A stretch of 64,000 nt of DNA from an uncultured Myxococcales bacterium (GCA_903936705.1 CAIZWN010000005.1:1-64000), one strand, 5' to 3'; shown: positions 1-9,451, numbered from the stretch's first letter. Made by a program: numbers and translations. Notes: generated by a model not told the origin, from the letters alone.

Positions 1-1
1 G

Positions 2-1802
<1,801 letters not shown>

Positions 1803-1861
1803 CCGCAGGGGCGCGAGCGTCGGCTGCCGCCGACCCTCACGCCCGGCCGACCACCACGTCC

Positions 1862-2239
1862 AGATTTCTACGGATTACGACGAGCGGCAACACTTGGGTA
1901 CGATACGAGATTCTGAAGAGCTTCTTGAAGGGTAACAAGTTGTTTTCAGTGCACATCAACGGAATTAGAGGAAAGGACAAACAGACGAGGCCTAATGGTC
2001 CGAATCCGCTCTTGTTTGTCGGAGTGACCTATTCGAAGGATGGTAAGACCGGTACCCTCTGGGAGAAGGTCGGCACTGAATGGGTGAAGTACACCGAGAT
2101 TGGAGGCTCCGCGGATTTCGATGCGGGCGGAGTCGCTGATAGGTTCAGGGGGAATGGCTACAATCTAGCGAACTTCTACAAGGAATATGACTGGGTTGCC
2201 GACGACGGTTACGACAATTTCGCAGACTGGACTGGGTAG
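1862..2239 (+). pseudogene. 3' remnant of a ThsB-like TIR (DUF1863) gene cut by IS21
   Basis: The plus frame encodes a segment reading TSGNTWVRYEILKSF, then GNKLFSVHINGIRGKD and GPNPLLFVGV. These match the second half of the ThsB-type TIR-like domain (DUF1863/MTH538): the conserved W-V-x-Y-E-I strand carrying the functional Glu, the hINxIKD strand and the PNP motif. The intact ThsB at 3858-4355 has the same order (WIKYEIEQAW, LGIYVHNLKD, GDNPF). The first half with the phosphate-binding loop is missing, and the IS21 element lies directly upstream, so the gene was probably split by IS insertion. The ATG at 1925 would give a 104-aa peptide that starts after the conserved Glu and is unlikely to be functional. 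It ends 18 bp from the convergent thsA stop. Confidence 0.75.
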
Positions 2240-2257
2240 ATCGGGGGGCATTTGGAC

Positions 2258-3697
2258 TTAACTTCGATCGCGAATTGCCTTGACTAGCGCGACCACGCGA
2301 CCGGCCACCGCGGACGGGGTGCCTGACCTGTCCAAGTCTCTAAGCATCGTCTTCAGCCCACGGTTGTGGAAGTACGTGTCGTAGTTGGCAATGACACGAT
2401 GAAGTAGTTCTTTAGCCTTGCTGCCAGTACAGCCCACCGGAACCACGGCCAGACCGATTCTTGAAGCAATCGCAAATTCGCTTTCCATGCCATCCGCCGT
2501 AACGATGCTGTTTGAAGAATCATGTTTGTTCCCGAACAGGAACACCGCAACACCGGCGTGCGAGATCATCTCTTCCCGGTAGGCTGTCCAGCGCCGGTTT
2601 CGTTCTGTGGGATCGGCAATCCCCTGCGGGAATGGCCTCAAGATGACCCGCTCTTGCAGCACCTGGGTTCCCTCCCTGTCAAGTTGTTCTAGTACGCCGT
2701 TGACGACGAAGGGGCCGACCCCAAGACCGAAGCCGGAGACGATGCCGAACCCGGCCTCAACCAACTGTCTTGAAATCTCGGCTATTAGAACTTGAGCGGT
2801 TGACTCGTCGAAGGGAGCGTAGTCAGCCGCACTTCCGGAAACGAAGACACGGGACATGCGAAACCGACGATGAATTCGCTGGATCACCTCCGTGTACTTG
2901 GCAAAGGAATCGAAGAGAAGACCGATGATGCCGTACCGCTTGAGGTCGCGGACCTGGAGATCCTGTTTAGCGCATGCGTAGAGGTACTTCTCGTTTGTCT
3001 TGAAATCCGCCCGCTGAACCTTTCGGAGGAGGCAGTAATGCTCCCGTCGGTTTTCGCCTAGAAGGACACGAATTCTGGCAAGGATGTAGTTGAGATTCGG
3101 ATCGCTGAAACTGAAGCCGATGAATAGAAAAGTCTTCGATACAAGGTCTCCCTGGAGCGCCAAGGAGAAAAGGTGGCGCGTTGATGAGTCGTAGGACTCG
3201 TAGTCGTCTTTGGTCAGTACCGCTTTGCCCGGACGAGATACGTCGCCGTGCATCTTGTACACGATTGCATCGCGCCCAGGGGCGGTCGTTGTGAGGCTAT
3301 CGGGTTCAATCTTCACGTCGGGGATTCTCTTGCTTACCTTGAGCGCGTCCTCGATGAGGGTGTCGTAGTTGGTTGTCCAGTAGGTTCTGATTGGGAGAGA
3401 AGCCAGTATACGATGGTTCTCGGTCGAGGCAGCCCGCTTCGAAAACTCGTTGACCAGGGCTTGATTGATCCGGTTACGACCACCCCTTTCGTTGACATGG
3501 TACTGGGCGAGGGTGACAAGGTCATCCTCGCGGTCGACATCGAGCCCCACGTCCGTGGCAATGCCTCGCATGAGTCCCTTCCAGTCGACCATGCCCGCAG
3601 GGATCGAAAGTCCCGCGCCAGCGAAAACAGCGGCATTCTCATCGTGAAGAGCCTGGACATAGGTTTCGATGAAGGAGTCAACAGGGTCCTTAGGCAC
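2258..3697 (-). CDS. thsA: Thoeris defence effector ThsA (SIR2-SLOG NADase)
   Basis: A 479-aa protein, close to the 476 aa of the Bacillus cereus homologue. Residues ~1-260 form a SIR2-like NAD hydrolase: glycine loop FAGAGLS near residue 28, TTNYD with Asn110, KMHGD with His150, and GFSFSDPN near 195. Residues ~280-479 form a SLOG (STALD) domain starting RVFVSGSA, with a glycine-rich GFGLGVG turn. In known Thoeris systems the SLOG domain binds a cyclic ADP-ribose isomer made by ThsB and activates NAD depletion. The chosen GTG start has a GGAGG ribosome site 7 nt upstream; a TTG at 3784 gives a longer unlikely form. It lies downstream of thsB on the same strand, 160 bp apart. Confidence 0.92.
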   Translation of the reverse strand: MPKDPVDSFIETYVQALHDENAAVFAGAGLSIPAGMVDWKGLMRGIATDVGLDVDREDDLVTLAQYHVNERGGRNRINQALVNEFSKRAASTENHRILASLPIRTYWTTNYDTLIEDALKVSKRIPDVKIEPDSLTTTAPGRDAIVYKMHGDVSRPGKAVLTKDDYESYDSSTRHLFSLALQGDLVSKTFLFIGFSFSDPNLNYILARIRVLLGENRREHYCLLRKVQRADFKTNEKYLYACAKQDLQVRDLKRYGIIGLLFDSFAKYTEVIQRIHRRFRMSRVFVSGSAADYAPFDESTAQVLIAEISRQLVEAGFGIVSGFGLGVGPFVVNGVLEQLDREGTQVLQERVILRPFPQGIADPTERNRRWTAYREEMISHAGVAVFLFGNKHDSSNSIVTADGMESEFAIASRIGLAVVPVGCTGSKAKELLHRVIANYDTYFHNRGLKTMLRDLDRSGTPSAVAGRVVALVKAIRDRS

Positions 3698-3857
3698 GAA
3701 ACACCTCCAGGAGTCGGCAGGAGAGCCGGGACGTACGACGTGCAGCGGGTAACGATCTTGGCACGTTCCATGGCCGGTTGCCAAGGGCGCTGCGTCCGTC
3801 CAACGACAGTCTGCTTGTGCGGAGAGGCGCCGAAGGTCCCGAGGATGGGGCCACCCG

Positions 3858-4355
3858 TCAACAGTTGTTACGGATCTCGATGGCCTCCTCCACCCACTCG
3901 TCGATGTACTCCTTGATGTGGTCGTAGACGTTGACGCTTCCGGTGTAGGGCGGAGTGTACGTCTTCGCGACCGAGGACAGTTTCCTGCCGCTCGTCAGGG
4001 TGAAGTCGGAGAAAGGATTGTCGCCCTTGTTCGCTTGGTTTCCACGGCTGTCCTTCAAGTTGTGGACGTAGATCCCGAGTACACCCTTCTTCGCATTCCA
4101 CGCCTGCTCGATCTCGTACTTGATCCACTTTCGGCCCGCGGTGTTCTCCCCGATGAGGACGATGGCGCAGGATCGCCCGTGCAGTTGGTCATCGATCCAC
4201 TGGGCGATCGCCTTATCCCCACCCTTCTTGACGGCTTCCCAGTCGTTGTCCGTCACGGGGGTGTTGCCCTCGACAACCCCCATGTTTCGGACTTGGGATG
4301 CACGCCACGCATCGGCCTTGTGGTGGAAACTGAAGAACACGCGCCGAGCCATCAT
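3858..4355 (-). CDS. thsB: Thoeris TIR sensor ThsB
   Basis: A 165-aa TIR-like protein (DUF1863). The N terminus RRVFFSFHHKADAWR is the diagnostic ThsB strand/loop; CAIVLIGENTAGRKWIKYEI carries conserved Glu81, aligned with the functional Glu of characterised ThsB; LGIYVHNLKD and GDNPF complete the domain. In established systems ThsB responds to phage infection by making a cyclic ADP-ribose isomer that activates ThsA. The first of two tandem ATGs is chosen because GGGAGGAG lies immediately upstream. It comes first in the thsB-thsA unit. A TACACT hexamer upstream (4397-4402 region) could be a -10, without a clear -35. The single ThsB is intact; a second ThsB-like gene survives only as a fragment at 1862-2239. 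Confidence 0.9.
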   Translation of the reverse strand: MMARRVFFSFHHKADAWRASQVRNMGVVEGNTPVTDNDWEAVKKGGDKAIAQWIDDQLHGRSCAIVLIGENTAGRKWIKYEIEQAWNAKKGVLGIYVHNLKDSRGNQANKGDNPFSDFTLTSGRKLSSVAKTYTPPYTGSVNVYDHIKEYIDEWVEEAIEIRNNC

Positions 4356-5211
4356 TCTCCTCCCATCTTGGGAAAACTGCCGGAGTGTACCACCCCGGAG
4401 TTCGCTTGGATGACAGCCACAGGCCATCTGGGCCGCCTTCATCCCAGGTAGGGTATCTGGGTGGTGCGACACGCCGTTTGCCCACGGCGAGGAGGTCGCC
4501 GAAGACGACGTCAATACGAAAGGGTCGGTGTGCGCCTTAGGGCCTTGGGGCCCTGGAGCCAGGCAGCCGTTGCCCCTTTACGGAGCTGTTCTCGTGCCGC
4601 CCAACTACCTCTGGGCAGCGCAGTCTGTCGCTACCTTCGATCTGGCTGAGAACCAAGATTCAAGACGTCCGACCGGGGGCGCGAGATGTCGTGGGACCGG
4701 GCTGCGGATCTTCGGAATTTGGACTCCGCTCGGGTAGAGCCAGGCCAGATCGCAGGGGAACGAACAGGCTCTTCAGGTGATATGCAGCGGGGGAAAAGGG
4801 GGCGAAGGCCGGATGGCTGGCGAGAGGGAGGAGCGGGTCGGAGTGGACGGGGAACTGGGGTTATATGCACCGAGGCGGTCACCGGAGGGACATGGCGTCC
4901 AGCGCGCAGAGGACCCAGGACGGACCGCGGTTCAGAACGTGGGTGCAGATCTGGGTCGTGCGGACGGAACGGTGGCCCGGGAGTTCCTGGACACTTCGGA
5001 TGTCGGCTATCGGAACCACCAAGGCCACTGGGTCTGGCCCCTCCACACTGAACTGCCCTCTTTTCGACCCGCAACGCGGGCTTGCGCCTCCCGAAACCGA
5101 CCAAACCGCCCCGAATATGGTGATAAGAGTCATGAGCGGGACCGTTCGCCTGCCCTGGCGACGCCGCTCACGACGGTCTTCCCCGTTTCCCACCCCACAT
5201 GGAGGTCCCAG
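4356..5211. other. 856-bp interval with no intact gene
   Basis: Between thsB and the ubiquitin-like gene I find no reading frame with convincing start, ribosome site and conserved motifs on either strand. The only recognisable content is the tail of a tyrosine recombinase on the minus strand (4882-5004). The rest is GC-rich and probably decayed mobile DNA plus the promoter region of the conjugation cassette. Confidence 0.6.
4882..5004 (-). pseudogene. Relic C terminus of a tyrosine recombinase (IntI-like), catalytic Tyr lost
   Basis: The minus strand reads DIRSVQELPGHRSVRTTQ followed by ICTHVLNRG. This matches the end of integron/phage integrases, usually DIRTVQELLGHxDVxTTMIYTHVLNRG. The conserved GH is kept, but the catalytic Tyr of IYTHV is Cys (ICTHV). 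Upstream of DIR the same frame shows no integrase homology, so only about 40 codons survive. The enclosing frame runs on to 5682 but is a shadow of the conjugation genes. It is evidence of an older insertion or integron-like element. Confidence 0.7.
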
Positions 5212-5418
5212 ATGCGCGTGAAGGTCCTGAAACTCGGTTCGTCCGCCCACGAAGTGGATGCCACCCCCGGTTCCACCGTCCAGGAGGTGCTCGACAAGGC
5301 CAGCCTGCCGCACGGCGGGCACGCGATCAGCGTCAACGGCCTGGGCGCCGGGCTGTCCACGGCCCTCGGCGAGGGCGACATCGTGACGCTGGTGCCCAAG
5401 GTCGAGGGTGGCCGGTAG
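5212..5418 (+). CDS. Ubiquitin-like beta-grasp protein (MoaD/ThiS-like) ending GG-Arg
   Basis: A 68-aa protein with a MoaD/ThiS/ubiquitin-type beta-grasp pattern: strand MRVKVLKLG, a turn, TPGSTVQEVLDKA helix, a middle strand (HAISVNG), GDIVTLVP final strand and a flexible tail KVEGGR. The Gly-Gly is the site expected to be adenylated by the E1 enzyme, but one Arg follows it, so maturation by a peptidase would be needed first; the JAMM protease gene two positions downstream is the obvious candidate (inference). A GGAGG site precedes the ATG. It heads the set Ubl, E2-like, JAMM, E1, with 198 bp before the next gene. Alternative roles in sulfur transfer cannot be excluded, but no sulfur-pathway genes are nearby. 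Confidence 0.85.
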   Translation: MRVKVLKLGSSAHEVDATPGSTVQEVLDKASLPHGGHAISVNGLGAGLSTALGEGDIVTLVPKVEGGR

Positions 5419-5616
5419 CCGAAGCGCTTCCAGCCACACCGAACTGCCCTGCCTGACCGCGATCACCGTCCACCCGCCCCCGGACACCCACGTTAGCTCC
5501 GTAAACGGCCGGTTTCCGGCGCAGGGGCAAGCACGCGCGAGCGCGTTAAGGGAATCCCGGGCGGGTACGGGTTCGCGGTCGGGCAGGGTAGCCCCGCAAA
5601 CCAGGAGGTCCCGACC

Positions 5617-7059
5617 ATGTTCGACAACGTGGCCCACCCGGGCCTCAAGGCGCTGCTGGCGTTCGAGGCCACCCGGCACCAAGTCCCGATGGAGTACCGC
5701 GAGACGGACGCCTTCCCGCCTCCGTCCACGCCGTTCGTACCGCGCGTCGAGGTCCTGGCGTACTGCGGAGGCGAGGTCGGCGGCCTGTCCATCGCCCTGC
5801 CCGGAGGCAGCACGGCCTACGACGGACCGCTGGCCGCTGCATGCGGCCTGCTGGATGAAGAAATCCGGGTGGGCGACGTTCTGGTCGGCGGCATCACCGG
5901 CAACCGCATCGTGCTGCGCCTATCACTGGAAGCGCTGTTCCACCAGGCGGACCCGCCGTCAGACGCCACGCTGGACCCGACGACGCCCACCGTCAACCTG
6001 GCCCACCAGGTGTTCGACGCAATCATGGGGAAGGCCCTGTCCCAAGCTGTACAGAGCGTTCGCGCCCACGACTGGCGCACCGAAGCGGACACCTACACGC
6101 AGATGAAGTTGACCATCATGGACCGCAGCACCCGCGAATGGCGGGAGGAACTGTCCCGGAACGAGCGCAACATCGACGAGAAGACCTGGGAGATCATGGG
6201 CCTCGTCACCCGCAACGAACGCCTGCGGGAGGCCCTGTCCGGCTTCCAGGACGCCACGCGCATGGCCCACCGGCGCCGGGCCGTCGAGGAACACGGCGAG
6301 ATGGTGAAGATGCTGGGCGCTGGCGCCATCCACAACCTGCACTGCAACGACGGCCAGGTGGACTTCGAGACAGACAGGGTCACCATCGACTACGACGACT
6401 ACGACTACGTGCTGGGCCCGTTCCGGGTGGAAATGAACCTCGCAGAGTCCGCGGTGCGCATCACCGGGTTGCCCGGCGCGCCGAAGGTCGACGGTTACTA
6501 CCACCCGCACGTCGCGTCGGGAGGCACGCCCTGCCTGGGCAACATGGCCCCGATCATCGCGAAGACGATGGGAGCGGGCGACGTGGTCGGCGCCATTGGC
6601 ACGGTGCTGGAGTTCCTGCGGTCCTACAACCACGGGAACGGCTACGTGGACCTCATGCGCTGGAACCCCGACTACGAGGACGACGACGACAAGCACGAGT
6701 CCTGCTTCGACAACAGTTCCTGCCACGACTGCGTGGTCTGCTCGGACAGCGACTGCCCATACCGAGACGGGTGCGAGCACCGCTGCTGGGAAAACCACGA
6801 CCGCCAGGACTGCATCGACTGCGGGGACTGCGGGTACCGCGACACGGCCATCCAGCAATGCCGCGAGGAACACGAGGACACGCCGTGGGCGTGCACCGAA
6901 TGCAGCAGTTCGTGCTCGTACGCCGGCGACATCTCGGAATGCCACGACAGCCACAACGGGGGTCGCTGCGGCGACTGCCCGCTGACCGACTGCGTGCGGC
7001 ACCCGCGCGACGACAAGGAGAACGACGACGCGACCGAGGCCGAGGCCCCGGCGGCGTAG
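5617..7059 (+). CDS. E2-like ubiquitin-conjugating domain protein with Cys-rich C-terminal tail
   Basis: A 480-aa protein with three visible parts. Residues 1-~150 are an unassigned N-terminal region and ~150-225 are charged and helical. Residues ~230-345 resemble an E2 (UBC) fold: YVLGPFRVEM strand, then GYYHPHV and TPCLGNM, matching the E2 HPN...CL signature with His296, His298 and candidate catalytic Cys306, followed by a helix (VGAIGTVLEFLRSY) in the place of the post-Cys E2 helices. An acidic linker DYEDDDD leads to residues 363-459, which carry 18 Cys in 97 residues, many as CxxC pairs with interspersed His, fitting a multi-zinc domain. Start ATG has AGGAGG upstream. JAMM follows after 9 bp. 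The E2 call comes from motif and context; the zinc-binding call is inference. Confidence 0.78.
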   Translation: MFDNVAHPGLKALLAFEATRHQVPMEYRETDAFPPPSTPFVPRVEVLAYCGGEVGGLSIALPGGSTAYDGPLAAACGLLDEEIRVGDVLVGGITGNRIVLRLSLEALFHQADPPSDATLDPTTPTVNLAHQVFDAIMGKALSQAVQSVRAHDWRTEADTYTQMKLTIMDRSTREWREELSRNERNIDEKTWEIMGLVTRNERLREALSGFQDATRMAHRRRAVEEHGEMVKMLGAGAIHNLHCNDGQVDFETDRVTIDYDDYDYVLGPFRVEMNLAESAVRITGLPGAPKVDGYYHPHVASGGTPCLGNMAPIIAKTMGAGDVVGAIGTVLEFLRSYNHGNGYVDLMRWNPDYEDDDDKHESCFDNSSCHDCVVCSDSDCPYRDGCEHRCWENHDRQDCIDCGDCGYRDTAIQQCREEHEDTPWACTECSSSCSYAGDISECHDSHNGGRCGDCPLTDCVRHPRDDKENDDATEAEAPAA

Positions 7060-7068
7060 GAGGGACCG

Positions 7069-7839
7069 ATGAAGTACACCACCGGTATCACCCAGGTCTG
7101 GCTCGACCTGGCCGCCCACGAGAAGTTGTGGGCGTGGACCCGGATGGCCAAGGGCGAGGTCAGCATGCTGGGCCTCGTCGAGGACGGCGACGGCGGCCCG
7201 GCGATCACCGACCTGTTCCTGATGCGGCAGACCTGCACGGCGGCCAGCACCGACATGGACCAGGCGGACGTGGCCCGGCTGCTGTTCGACCTGGGGGCCG
7301 CCGGCATCGAGGGCCAGTTGCGGGCCTGGGTCCACAGCCACGCGGACATGGCGGTGTTCTGGTCCGGGACCGACGACAAGTGCATCGAGGGCCTCGGCGG
7401 CAACCCCTACATCGTGTCGCTGGTCGTGAACCGGAAGGGCGACGTCCGGGCACGTGTCGACGTGTTCCAGCCGCTGCGGATGGTCATCGACGACGTGCCG
7501 GTGAAGATCCGCGTCCCCGACCTGGGCCTCGAGGGGCCGTGCAAGGCGGAGTTCATGTCCAAGGTCACCGAGGTCCAGACCTTCCCGGCCCTCGGCCTGG
7601 GCCTCCCGGGCTGCGTGCCGTCCGGGCTTCCGTTCAACGGGCAGTCCGACCTGTTCGGCAGCCGCCCGCACCGGCGGTCGTTCGCGATGATGGACCTGGA
7701 CGAGATGGAAGCGGCCGTCTACCGGGGCGAGATGTCCGTCGACGAGTACATGCGGGCGGTGGACGGCGACGCCTTCATCGACCCGTTCGTGGACACCGGC
7801 AACGAGCCGGGGGAGGTGGCCGATGCCCGGCGTGCGTGA
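7069..7839 (+). CDS. JAMM/JAB-family metallopeptidase (deubiquitinase-like)
   Basis: A 256-aa protein with a complete JAMM zinc motif: Glu30 in KGEVSMLG, then HSHADMAVFWSGTD giving His89-x-His91, Ser99 and Asp102 with exact HxHx7Sx2D spacing. JAMM enzymes cleave ubiquitin-like proteins after Gly-Gly; here the likely substrates are the Arg-capped tail of the 5212 protein and its conjugates. The C-terminal ~110 residues are unassigned. GGAGGG precedes the ATG, 9 bp after the E2-like gene, and the gene overlaps the E1 gene by 17 bp, indicating one transcript. The protein is distinct from the RadC further downstream, which also has the JAB fold. Confidence 0.9.
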   Translation: MKYTTGITQVWLDLAAHEKLWAWTRMAKGEVSMLGLVEDGDGGPAITDLFLMRQTCTAASTDMDQADVARLLFDLGAAGIEGQLRAWVHSHADMAVFWSGTDDKCIEGLGGNPYIVSLVVNRKGDVRARVDVFQPLRMVIDDVPVKIRVPDLGLEGPCKAEFMSKVTEVQTFPALGLGLPGCVPSGLPFNGQSDLFGSRPHRRSFAMMDLDEMEAAVYRGEMSVDEYMRAVDGDAFIDPFVDTGNEPGEVADARRA

Positions 7840-8536
7840 AGCCGTCCTGAAGTTCCCGGACCCCGACGGCGTCCGCGAGGTCGCCGTCCTGCCCGAGGCC
7901 GGCTTCGTGCGGCAGCGAGACATCCTGCCCTGGGAGAAGCTGCAGGCCGCCCGGGTCACGGTCATCGGCGCGGGGGCCGTCGGGTCGTTCACGGCGCTGT
8001 CCCTGGTCAAGATGGGCGTGGGCACCGTCGAGGTGTACGACTTCGACACCGTGTCGGTCGAGAACCTCGGCCCGCAGTGGTTCCGGATGTGCGACCTGGG
8101 ATGGCCCAAGGTCGAGGCCCTGGCCGACCAGCTGGCGGCGTTCGGCGGCAACGTGGTCGCCCACGCCGAACGCTTCCTGGCCCAGCCGGTGTCGGGCATC
8201 GTGGTCTGCACCGTGGACTCGATGGACGCGCGCATCGCCGTCTGGCGGCACATCCGCAAGTGCCGGCGCGTCGAGTTGTTCCTGGACGCCCGCATGGGCG
8301 CCGAGGTCGGGAAGGTCCTGGCCGTCCGGCCGAACGACCCGGAGGACTGCCGGTTCTACGAGGCCGAACTGTACCCTTCCACCGAGGCCCTGCGCGCCCC
8401 GTGCACGGCACGCAGCACCATCTACTGCGCGTCCGGGCTGTCGGCGTTCCTGGCCGCCACCGTCGGCAACCACCTGGCCGGCCGCCGATACCGCCGGGAA
8501 CTGGTCGTGGACTTCCGGCAGGGCATCCTCATCTGA
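7823..8536 (+). CDS. E1-like ThiF/MoeB-family adenylating enzyme
   Basis: A 237-aa single Rossmann-type E1 domain. VTVIGAGAVGS (residues 46-55) is the nucleotide loop; VYDFDTVSVENL with Asp73/Asp75 and Asn81 is the ATP/Mg region; WPKVEAL places the conserved Lys at 96; CTVDSMDAR holds the conserved Asp132. Cys194 in APCTARST is the best candidate for the catalytic thioester Cys. It should adenylate the Ubl C terminus and pass it to the E2-like Cys. Length is that of minimal ThiF enzymes without an extra C-terminal domain. The ATG lies 17 bp inside the JAMM gene. It resembles ThiF-type E1s of plasmid and phage conjugation cassettes. Confidence 0.9.
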   Translation: MPGVREAVLKFPDPDGVREVAVLPEAGFVRQRDILPWEKLQAARVTVIGAGAVGSFTALSLVKMGVGTVEVYDFDTVSVENLGPQWFRMCDLGWPKVEALADQLAAFGGNVVAHAERFLAQPVSGIVVCTVDSMDARIAVWRHIRKCRRVELFLDARMGAEVGKVLAVRPNDPEDCRFYEAELYPSTEALRAPCTARSTIYCASGLSAFLAATVGNHLAGRRYRRELVVDFRQGILI

Positions 8537-8623
8537 ACCACGCAGGCCGCTGCCGTCGATCAGCCAGGCATCGCCACCATCCCGATGGGCAAGGAAGCGG
8601 GAGGGGGGAAGGAGGTGATGCGC

Positions 8624-8728
8624 ATGGGATTCTGGAAGCTCCTGGTCCGCAACGCCGGCCTGCCGGGACTCATCCTGGCGGCCGTCACGCTGGTGATCGA
8701 GGTGCTCGCCAGCAGCGACGAGCAGTAG
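8624..8728 (+). CDS. Small single-pass membrane peptide (34 aa)
   Basis: A short frame reading MGFWKLLVRNAGLPG followed by LILAAVTLVIEVLA and a charged end SSDEQ. It has a strong ribosome site (AAGGAGG at 8609-8615), 8 nt before the ATG at 8624; an in-frame ATG at 8618 is too close to that site. The basic N terminus and about 17 hydrophobic residues predict one membrane span with the N terminus inside. It sits between the E1 gene and radC on the same strand. I recognise no family; it could be a toxin-like peptide or an accessory of the cassette. Confidence 0.5.
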   Translation: MGFWKLLVRNAGLPGLILAAVTLVIEVLASSDEQ

Positions 8729-8806
8729 CCGTTCACGGGGTCGGGGTGCCGGTGCCCATGGCCGGGACCCCGACCCCGTCGCGAACAACAACCCACAGGA
8801 GACGTC

Positions 8807-9451
8807 ATGCACGAGTTGCGGGAACGCATGGCCGCGTTCGGCGCGTCGGTGCTGTCCGACGCCGAGGTCGTGGCCTTGATCATCGGTACCAATGCCGACC
8901 CCGCGCTGGGTCGGCGCGTCCTCGATGCCGTGGGCACCCCCCACGGCCTGCTGAGCCGGCGGCTGCGCGAGTTGTCGGGCATCCCGGGCATCGGCCCGCA
9001 GCGGGCCCAGCGGCTGATGGCCGCCATCGAACTGGGCCGACGCGCGGCCGTCGCGATGGAACCGGGCCGGCCGCTGATGTCCGCTGGCGACGTCGCCGAC
9101 CGGCTGGCCCGGCTGAAGTCCGAGCCCGTCGAGCAGTTCGTGGCGATCAGCGTGAACGCCCGGAATCGCGTGCTGGGCGAGTGGACCGTCGCCACCGGCT
9201 GGGAGTCCGGTGTGAACCTGACGCCCCGGCAGGTTTTCGTGCTGCTGATGAAGGAGGGCGCCAGCCGCGTCCTGCTGGCCCACAACCACCCGTCGGGCGA
9301 CCCGACGCCCAGTCCCGAGGACGTGCGCTTCACGCAGCGCCTGGTCGAGGCCGCCCGCACCCTGGACATCCGGGTTCTAGACCACGTCATCGTGGCCAGC
9401 GGCGGCTTCGCCAGCATCCGGGAGCAGGTACGGGAGATGGAGTTCGGGTAG
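8807..9451 (+). CDS. radC: RadC-family JAB-domain protein
   Basis: A 214-aa RadC homologue of typical length. The N-terminal part has a helix-hairpin-helix-like segment (SGIPGIGPQRAQRL), and the C-terminal RadC/MPN domain has HNHPSGDP with His159, His161 and Asp165. RadC proteins are often carried by mobile elements; despite the name, a repair role is poorly supported. An AGGAGA site lies upstream of the ATG. It follows the small membrane peptide and precedes the annealing-protein and nuclease pair, so it may belong to the recombination module of the island rather than to the conjugation cassette. Confidence 0.9.
   Translation: MHELRERMAAFGASVLSDAEVVALIIGTNADPALGRRVLDAVGTPHGLLSRRLRELSGIPGIGPQRAQRLMAAIELGRRAAVAMEPGRPLMSAGDVADRLARLKSEPVEQFVAISVNARNRVLGEWTVATGWESGVNLTPRQVFVLLMKEGASRVLLAHNHPSGDPTPSPEDVRFTQRLVEAARTLDIRVLDHVIVASGGFASIREQVREMEFG

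Noticed and set aside
4686-5051. Plus-strand 121-codon open frame in the gene-poor interval
   Set aside because: Arg/Gly-rich composition, no ribosome site, and it overlaps the recombinase relic on the other strand.
5959-8295. 778-codon open frame on the minus strand opposite the E2-like and JAMM genes
   Set aside because: It is a GC-driven shadow: Val/Ala/Arg/His low-complexity translation, no ribosome site or motif, while the plus strand has clear catalytic signatures.
5212-8536. Assignment of the cassette to CBASS (Cap2/Cap3)
   Set aside because: No CD-NTase or effector gene is present, and the E1 and E2 functions are on separate proteins rather than a Cap2-type fusion.
7775-9289. 504-codon minus-strand open frame opposite the E1 gene and radC
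   Set aside because: Shadow frame with no conserved motifs; the plus-strand genes account for the region.
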